Assembly: GCA_023393825.1 (NCBI GenBank)
Contig: JAEXBW010000055.1
Span: 1-29,225 of the forward strand
Direction: 5' to 3'
Length of the DNA: 29,225 bases
Origin: Elusimicrobiota bacterium
GTDB taxonomy: Bacteria; Elusimicrobiota; Elusimicrobia; Elusimicrobiales; Elusimicrobiaceae
Position numbers and translations under genes: made by a program. The notes below the pieces were generated by a model that was given only the letters and a program-made list of their open reading frames with translations, had not been told where the DNA came from and ran no database searches. This document shows positions 25,501 to 29,225 of the stretch, piece after piece (positions within the stretch are counted from its first letter, which is position 1; the number at the start of each line of letters is the position of its first letter).

Positions 25501-26009
25501 GTGTCTTGATTTAAAGTGTATCCGTTGGAGCAGGCTTTACTGCCGCAGTTGCAGACATCATTAGCAGTACCTATAATATCTCCGAAACTTGTGCAAACAT
25601 CACCCGTGCAGCCAAGGCCTGTCTGCTCATAACTGCTTGAAAAACTAAATTTTGTCCCGCCCTTTTCGTATGCGGCAGTCATACAACTATGCACATTATT
25701 TAAACTTAAGGTATAGTCCTTTACTTTAAGAACCTGCCCTTCTATAACCTCTTTATTTTTATTGGTTGTAAGCTGCCCCATATTGGAGAAAGAAGAGTAG
25801 TAGGATTTATCTTTAGCAAATTTTTGTAGTTGTTTATTGCGCACCATTTCAAGCAAGTTAATAGCTTCTATGGCGCGGGATTTTGTTGCCGCTTTTGTAT
25901 ATAAAGGATACGCTATGGCAGCAAGAATGGACACTACCATTACTACGATAAGCATCTCTGTCAAGGTAAACCCTAAATTTTTGCGAATATTTTTTAAAAG
26001 TGAAATCAT
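22581..26009 (-). CDS. Giant Cys-rich protein with type IV prepilin N-terminus
   Basis: 1,142 residues. MISLLKNIRKNLG is a prepilin leader; cleavage before F14 in GFTLTEML leaves Glu at mature position 5, followed by a hydrophobic helix (about 14-36). Residues 37-108 resemble a pilin stem and contain no cysteine. From residue 109 on there are about 128 cysteines. Residues 196-300 and 580-978 hold eleven SCGxCGTQTR-type units, often followed by TWTTGSWGTCTG, similar to thrombospondin type 1 repeats. Residues 300-579 carry CxCxCP pairs. Residues 990-1142 form a separate Cys-rich end domain. An upstream TTG at 26021 is in frame, but GGAG at 26016-26019, six bases before the ATG at 26009, fixes the start. 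Known pilins are 120-200 residues, so this is a pilin-anchored surface protein, perhaps a tip adhesin; that role is inference. Confidence 0.88.
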   Translation of the reverse strand: MISLLKNIRKNLGFTLTEMLIVVMVVSILAAIAYPLYTKAATKSRAIEAINLLEMVRNKQLQKFAKDKSYYSSFSNMGQLTTNKNKEVIEGQVLKVKDYTLSLNNVHSCMTAAYEKGGTKFSFSSSYEQTGLGCTGDVCTSFGDIIGTANDVCNCGSKACSNGYTLNQDTCNCDCLLGCDQSGTCFAPTQTQTTSRSCGNNGTQTRSCSASCEGGSCGEWGPCTGQTCPAASKPVASESCGNCGTRTRTVSCDGNTGTWTTSSWGSCTGQGVCSPNATQSCGSGGTQTCTSSCQWSSTCVEPACPATCSDGFIRTSATTGNFATCCSCPSPKVTKLQSGGCDVNGNCQADTMICTCANSADYTKCTTTGGSWNSTSCSCTCPTTGKNPFDSTTGCACPTNKSWINWRFTSGPGAGPTAKQCICSNAIDYSASAGSACSNSVSTSNDMEARCKALFCQKECGSTCIFLSASSAASVPAYASIAPQTAAGTWNPTTCSCTCPAGGTLSDGRCFMCTAPLSWNGTSCACQLNCATGYGTLDNYGYNTNAIRASTGCSCVCPSGQTWDYHGVTQLGQQVKTCAVSCTGSATQTCGKCGTQTRVCNTTTGQWGAWGTCSGETGTCTPGTTQSCNGSGTKTCSSSCTWGACSNYCDDSNVPIRNQTCGTCGRQYRVVSCDTASGQWTTSPWIDCMECPTGYYATVSTTVIACEKCTNAPANASYTGCSRESNCAWTCNSGYTQSGNTCVATTCSEATKPVATQSCGNCSKGTQTRTVTCNTSTGTWTTGSWGTCTGGGVCVPGTEKAITCPDGPDGAERCDDECNWYTRRPCEDSIDCVGSDTQSCGNCNLGTQTRTCNTVTGTWGSWGTCTGGGVCTSGQTQACGNSGTQTCTSSCTWGTTCAGQTCPAATKPAEDEDCGPCGLGYRLRTVTCDTNTGNWTTGAWGQCGGEGCTPGATATCGGGNGRQTCDSSCFWSGCVCNSGYTWSGGTCALPAITPAIRTTNVLTSCNSVSGGSCLSYSYQLCQPGSGSWAWPSGYNPDDCRSRTTQPVCYNDYIQGTADQFSCQTWSLPNCSGSNYQTICNTNGKGYKCKISASGGTGNAATACMCEWYSSGAYSGYCDQASGLSCVTMYFDSQGSGSYLSCE
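23076..24272 (-). repeat. Second cluster of SCGxCGTQTR / W-x-W repeats in the pilin-like gene
   Basis: Residues about 580-978. Eight repeat starts are visible near residues 590, 628, 660, 759, 840, 879, 914 and 956. Four or more carry a following W-x(2-5)-W-x-x-C segment (QWGAWGTC, TWTTGSWGTC, TWGSWGTC, NWTTGAWGQC). Units are diverged rather than identical at the DNA level. Confidence 0.8.
25110..25424 (-). repeat. First cluster of SCGxCGTQTR repeats in the pilin-like gene
   Basis: Residues about 196-300. Three repeat starts (near 198, 240 and 281) read SCGNNGTQTRSC, SCGNCGTRTRTVSC and SCGSGGTQTC. One full W-x-W unit (TWTTSSWGSCTG) lies between the second and third. Confidence 0.8.
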
Positions 26010-26015
26010 GAAATT

Positions 26016-26019
26016 CTCC
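26016..26019 (-). promoter_or_regulatory. Shine-Dalgarno that fixes the start of the pilin-like gene
   Basis: GGAG on the minus strand, six bases before the ATG at 26009. It overlaps the in-frame TTG at 26021, which is therefore unlikely to be the start. Confidence 0.7.
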
Positions 26020-26046
26020 AAGCACTACATAAAATGAATTTCCATA

Positions 26047-26091
26047 TATAATAATTCATTATATTATTATAACTTTATTTATAATAATCAA
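26047..26091 (-). promoter_or_regulatory. AT-rich promoter region of the pilin-like gene with inverted repeat
   Basis: Contains two TATAAT hexamers on the minus strand (26063-26058 and 26071-26066), a TTGATT (26091-26086), and a perfect 9-bp inverted repeat TATAATAAT-N7-ATTATTATA (26047-26055 with 26063-26071). No -35/-10 pair has ideal spacing; TTGATT-N17-AATAAT is the closest. It leaves a leader of about 40 bases, consistent with the Shine-Dalgarno. Confidence 0.4.
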
Positions 26092-26094
26092 GGG

Positions 26095-26127
26095 AAAAAA
26101 TAAAAACCCCGCTGTATAGGGGCGGGG
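26095..26127 (-). terminator. Terminator of the EIIA-permease-deformylase operon
   Basis: A GC-rich stem (26107-26112 with 26122-26127) whose minus-strand product continues into a T-rich tract (plus-strand A-run 26095-26106). It lies 23 bases after the deformylase stop. Confidence 0.75.
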
Positions 26128-26150
26128 CTTGTTTGGGATTTTAAAAAGTA

Positions 26151-26675
26151 TTAATTCCAGTTTTTGGAAAGTTCGGCTATTTTACGCTTGGCTTCAGCGC
26201 GTTTTTCTCCCTTCAAATGGTCTATAAATACTTTACCGTTTAAATGGTCAATTTCGTGTTGGAGGATTATTGCAAAATACCCGTTTGCCGTAAGCGATAC
26301 AGGCAGGCCCTTTTCGTTTAAATATTTAACTTTAATCTGCTCTGCGCGTTCAACTTCTATATCAAGCCCGGGGAATGACAGGCAACCCTCTTGGCTGGGG
26401 ACGCTGCCTTTGGAGGATGAAATCTCCGGATTAATAAGAACATAGCGTTTGTATTCTTCTTTCTCTTCCGTGCCGACGGGCAGCATTATGACGGCTAATG
26501 CCATATCCAACCCAACCTGCGGCGCGGCAAGGCCCACCCCGCGCATTGCAAGGCAGGTGTGCGTCATATCATTTATTATTTTGGGGAGTTTCTTTTCCAT
26601 AAGATTAAAATTAACTCTTTGAGTTTTCTTAACCAGTATATCTTCCCCGTATTTATATATTTTTAATATCGCCAT
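26151..26675 (-). CDS. def: Peptide deformylase
   Basis: 174 residues. The enzyme removes the formyl group from the N-terminal Met of new proteins at the ribosome. All three motifs are intact: GVGLAAPQVG (about 46-55), EGCLSFPG with the metal-binding Cys, and QHEIDHLNG with the two metal-binding His and the catalytic Glu. A longer frame begins at 26711, but that start lies inside the permease gene. The ATG at 26675, two bases after the permease stop, gives the canonical MAILKIYKYG N-terminus. No clear Shine-Dalgarno is present, so translation is probably coupled to the permease. Last gene of the operon. Confidence 0.96.
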   Translation of the reverse strand: MAILKIYKYGEDILVKKTQRVNFNLMEKKLPKIINDMTHTCLAMRGVGLAAPQVGLDMALAVIMLPVGTEEKEEYKRYVLINPEISSSKGSVPSQEGCLSFPGLDIEVERAEQIKVKYLNEKGLPVSLTANGYFAIILQHEIDHLNGKVFIDHLKGEKRAEAKRKIAELSKNWN

Positions 26676-26677
26676 AG

Positions 26678-28711
26678 TTAAAATTTGTAAGAGACTTCTC
26701 TTCCCTCCCACAAAATTCTGGCAGTTATGGGCAGGGCTGTTTCTTTACCGTGCTGCAGTGCGCCCCAAGCCATAACCAGTCTTTCAAGCTGGTCGTTTGC
26801 GCCGTAGCTGCCTGATACGCCCATAATAATCTCCTGCGCTTTGGCAGCTTGCGCCACCTGGCAGAGAGCGTAAGAAGGCTCGTTGCTGTTTATTATAAGC
26901 GGGAATACGGGGCGGCCGTATTTTTCCGCCAATAAGATAATATTAGTAAAAAGTTCGCTTTCGTCCGTTGTTTTAGAGCTGGTTGTTTTACCAACGCTCC
27001 AGTCTTCCAAAGGTTTTGCGTAAACGGTTATAACGTCTGTATCGTCATTATTTAAGTTTTGCAGGATATGTTCAAGATGGTAAAGATTATCGGGGTCTTT
27101 TACCGCGACTACAAAACGCTTTTCATTTTCCAGTTCCGATAAAGCAGCTTCAAGGCTTTCTTCTTTTGTTTTATTAAGTTTTTCTCTATGCCCTTCCTCA
27201 AAAATATCATTAGCTTTTTTGGCGTTAAGCTTTTCCGATATATGAAACAGTATAAAAATAAATACCGCAAAGGAAAGCCCCGCTATCGTAGCCGTTTTTT
27301 TGGTTATTAAATTAATAACGGCAAGCGCTATTATAAAAAGCGTTACCAGCGTGCCGCCGACGGGGATATAATAATGGTCAAATTTTATATTAAATGGCAT
27401 CATAAACTCACGCTTTTGCTCTCTGTTTTTAAAGCGCAGTATTACTATGGAAGCAAAGCCCAGCACAAAGCTCCATAAAACGCCGAAGGCATAAGCCTCG
27501 CCGATAAGATAGGTTTTACCGCGCGATAGCAAAATAACGATAATTTGCATAATGCAAATCATATTTATAATGTTGTAAGTGGTGCCGTATGTTTTGTGTA
27601 TCTTGCGGAACCAATCGGTAAGAATGCCTACTTCCACCACGCGGTTCATAATGCCGTTTGCGCCGATGATAGAAGTATTTACCGCGCCAGAAAGCATTAC
27701 CACGCCCGCTATAACAACCGCGGCCTGCATTATAAGTTTTAATATATTTGGGCCGGAAAGGTGCATAGCCAAACCAGCCAAAAGGTTATCGTAATATTTT
27801 GTTGCAACCAAGTCGGGCGGAATTATGAGGGAAGATAAAAACGTAAGTCCGCCCGTAAATACGAAAGCGAATATAAAGACAACTAAAGCGGCCTTTTTAA
27901 GGTTTATAATTTTGGGGTGTTCAATTTCCCTGTAGACCTGCGCCAAAGTTTCAAGTCCGCTCAAAGCCAAAACGGAATGGCCCAAAGCCATAAGTATGCC
28001 GATATAGCCTATCTTTTCCAAAAACGGCATATTAGCGGCCCAGCCAATGGAGTCTTTATTAAGTTGAGGCGCAAGTGGCGGGAGATTGAAAGAACCTCTC
28101 TGCAAAATTGTTATTGCGGCCCAGATAAAAAGTATAACGCAGATAATCATGGAAAACTGTATTATCTTGGAACTTTTTTCGCTGGAGTCTTCTATACCTT
28201 TTATATTTTGATACCAAAAGTAAATTGTAACGGCCAGCGCGAAAACAACGGCAAAACCGTTTGCGGGCAGCGCAAAATGTACGCCGAAGGTTTCCATGGA
28301 GGAGTTTATAAGCCCCACCAAATAATGCCCCGCGGAAATACTGCTGATAGGCCCCGTAAGCATAAAGTCAAACAGTATTGCGGCGGCGGCGGCCTTTGCG
28401 GCGTTTTCGCCCAAGCCCGCGTTAACTACGGGGAATATTCCGCCGCGCGTAAAAAGTGAGCAGGCTTCCACATACATCATAAGCAAAAAGCCCGAAAGCA
28501 ACATTACCGCCAAAATATACCAAGGAAAAGCGGGGCCGAAAGCCTTCATAGCTATGCCGCCCGCGTAGAACGCGCTTGAACCAAAGTCGCACAATACCAC
28601 GGCTGCCGCTTTCCAGAATGTTATAAAGGTAAGCATTGCCGTAGTAATGACAACAACCCCTTTAGCCCTAAAGGGGTTATGCTGCGTTCTTAAAGTATTT
28701 TCTGTGGTCAT
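26678..28711 (-). CDS. APC-family amino acid permease with C-terminal stress-protein-like domain
   Basis: 677 residues. Residues about 15-500 form some twelve membrane helices of the amino acid-polyamine-organocation superfamily, with a GHSVLALSGLETLAQVYREI segment near the conserved helix 6 region. Residues about 515-677 are soluble; RFVVAVKDPDNLYHLEHIL and DVITVYAKPL resemble the universal-stress-protein fold, a known C-terminal attachment in some permeases that may bind nucleotide or regulate transport. The substrate cannot be told. The gene begins six bases after the PTS EIIA gene and ends two bases before def. The N-terminal 20 residues are hydrophilic and cytoplasmic. Confidence 0.85.
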   Translation of the reverse strand: MTTENTLRTQHNPFRAKGVVVITTAMLTFITFWKAAAVVLCDFGSSAFYAGGIAMKAFGPAFPWYILAVMLLSGFLLMMYVEACSLFTRGGIFPVVNAGLGENAAKAAAAAILFDFMLTGPISSISAGHYLVGLINSSMETFGVHFALPANGFAVVFALAVTIYFWYQNIKGIEDSSEKSSKIIQFSMIICVILFIWAAITILQRGSFNLPPLAPQLNKDSIGWAANMPFLEKIGYIGILMALGHSVLALSGLETLAQVYREIEHPKIINLKKAALVVFIFAFVFTGGLTFLSSLIIPPDLVATKYYDNLLAGLAMHLSGPNILKLIMQAAVVIAGVVMLSGAVNTSIIGANGIMNRVVEVGILTDWFRKIHKTYGTTYNIINMICIMQIIVILLSRGKTYLIGEAYAFGVLWSFVLGFASIVILRFKNREQKREFMMPFNIKFDHYYIPVGGTLVTLFIIALAVINLITKKTATIAGLSFAVFIFILFHISEKLNAKKANDIFEEGHREKLNKTKEESLEAALSELENEKRFVVAVKDPDNLYHLEHILQNLNNDDTDVITVYAKPLEDWSVGKTTSSKTTDESELFTNIILLAEKYGRPVFPLIINSNEPSYALCQVAQAAKAQEIIMGVSGSYGANDQLERLVMAWGALQHGKETALPITARILWEGREVSYKF

Positions 28712-28717
28712 ATTCGT

Positions 28718-29176
28718 TTAAAACGATATTTTGTTTAAAACTTCCTCTTCGTTTTGGCAAGAGGAAAGTTCAGTAAGAAAGGAGGCCTTAAATTTTTCCG
28801 CCAGAGAGGCAAGAAGTTTTAAGTGTTGGGAAAAGTAAGTCTGCCCTGCAGGAGATAAAAATAAAAACATAACTTTTATCTGTAGGCCGTATTCGTCGCT
28901 TATACCTTGCGGCATTACGGCGACAGCCGCTTCAAAAGCACGCAGATCTTCCATCCTTGCGTGAGGTATGCTAAGACCTGTGTCTAATGTCGTGCTTATG
29001 CCCTGTTCGCGTTTAAGAACGGCGGCAAGCATATATTCCCTGTCCGCTTCGGGCAGGTCGTCACAGATAGCGTTTACAAGTTTAGAGACTAACTCTTTCT
29101 TGGAAATTTTTTCCTTTATAATAAAGGTTCTTTTTTTGTTTAGTATCACAGGGATACTGTTAGTTTGTGTAGCCAT
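28718..29176 (-). CDS. PTS EIIA domain protein (fructose/nitrogen type, PtsN-like)
   Basis: 152 residues forming one PTS EIIA type-2 domain. The phosphorylated histidine is H72 in TGLSIPHARM. KREQGISTTLD and FLFLSPAGQTYFSQHLKLLA are family blocks. Stand-alone EIIA-Ntr proteins take phosphate from NPr and regulate transporters or kinases instead of carrying a sugar. No EIIB/EIIC is visible and the next gene is a permease, so a regulatory role is likely (inference). An in-frame TTG at 29218 would lengthen it by 14 residues, but that TTG coincides with the -35 hexamer, so the ATG at 29176 is chosen. No Shine-Dalgarno is present. Confidence 0.88.
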   Translation of the reverse strand: MATQTNSIPVILNKKRTFIIKEKISKKELVSKLVNAICDDLPEADREYMLAAVLKREQGISTTLDTGLSIPHARMEDLRAFEAAVAVMPQGISDEYGLQIKVMFLFLSPAGQTYFSQHLKLLASLAEKFKASFLTELSSCQNEEEVLNKISF

Positions 29177-29218
29177 AGCTAGACTTATATGATACAAAAC
29201 AGCCAATGCCCCCGTCAA
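29177..29218 (-). promoter_or_regulatory. Candidate promoter of the EIIA operon
   Basis: On the minus strand TTGACG (29218-29213), an 18-base spacer, then TATCAT (29194-29189), 12 bases before the ATG. An overlapping TATAAG (29189-29184) lies seven bases before it. Either choice leaves a leader of only a few bases and no Shine-Dalgarno. Confidence 0.55.
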
Positions 29219-29225
29219 GGTGGGG

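Noticed and set aside
26010..26021. A TTG start at 26021 for the pilin-like gene
   Set aside because: The TTG overlaps the GGAG site that serves the ATG at 26009, and the shorter start gives a standard prepilin leader.
26676..26711. An upstream start for peptide deformylase
   Set aside because: It lies inside the permease gene and adds 12 residues before the canonical MAILKI start.
29177..29218. An upstream TTG start for the EIIA gene
   Set aside because: The TTG is part of the TTGACG -35 hexamer, and the 14 extra residues do not belong to the EIIA fold.

Overview
The window is a dense, all-protein stretch of a diderm (Gram-negative-type) bacterial chromosome. Evidence for an outer membrane is a giant beta-barrel protein, a lipoprotein foldase, a SurA-like periplasmic foldase and a class A penicillin-binding protein. 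I see no tRNA, rRNA, CRISPR, transposase or phage gene, and no gene-free stretch over about 130 bases. A pilin-headed, Cys-rich giant next to ordinary housekeeping genes, plus the codon style, make me think of Elusimicrobiota. That is only an impression; the SprA-type barrel could equally point to a member of the FCB group or a neighbouring phylum.

Layout, left to right. (1) 1-5947, plus strand: the C-terminal 1,735 residues of an SprA-family outer-membrane barrel, then comF. (2) 5950-14262, minus strand, in order of transcription: a PBP1A-type enzyme with its own terminator, mfd, a parvulin-type lipoprotein, a SurA-like protein with a terminator, and pdxA. (3) 14326-19243, plus strand: a tightly overlapping five-gene unit holding a NarL-type sensor kinase with a Cys-rich sensor region, its response regulator, rsmD, a RecB-like Fe-S nuclease and a large TPR protein, closed by a strong terminator. 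(4) 19336-22500, plus strand: a TM0106-like nuclease/exonuclease, a SuhB-type phosphatase, a double-ACT protein, and a small membrane coiled-coil protein with its own promoter. (5) 22581-26009, minus strand: a 1,142-residue protein with a type IV prepilin N-terminus and about 128 cysteines in thrombospondin-like and CxC repeats. (6) 26151-29176, minus strand: a PTS EIIA, an APC-family permease with a soluble stress-protein-like tail, and peptide deformylase.

Three things stand out. The first is the prepilin-headed Cys-repeat giant, the best candidate for an undescribed surface system. The second is the SprA-type translocon barrel. The third is a consistent pattern in which the first gene of a transcription unit has a -10 hexamer ending 6-7 bases before its ATG and no Shine-Dalgarno, while several internal genes have clear GGAGG-type sites. 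This suggests leaderless mRNAs for the first genes; the pilin gene breaks the rule. Several housekeeping enzymes also lack expected catalytic residues: the RsmD motif IV residue, both acidic residues of the TM0106 nuclease domain, and both parvulin histidines of the SurA-like protein.
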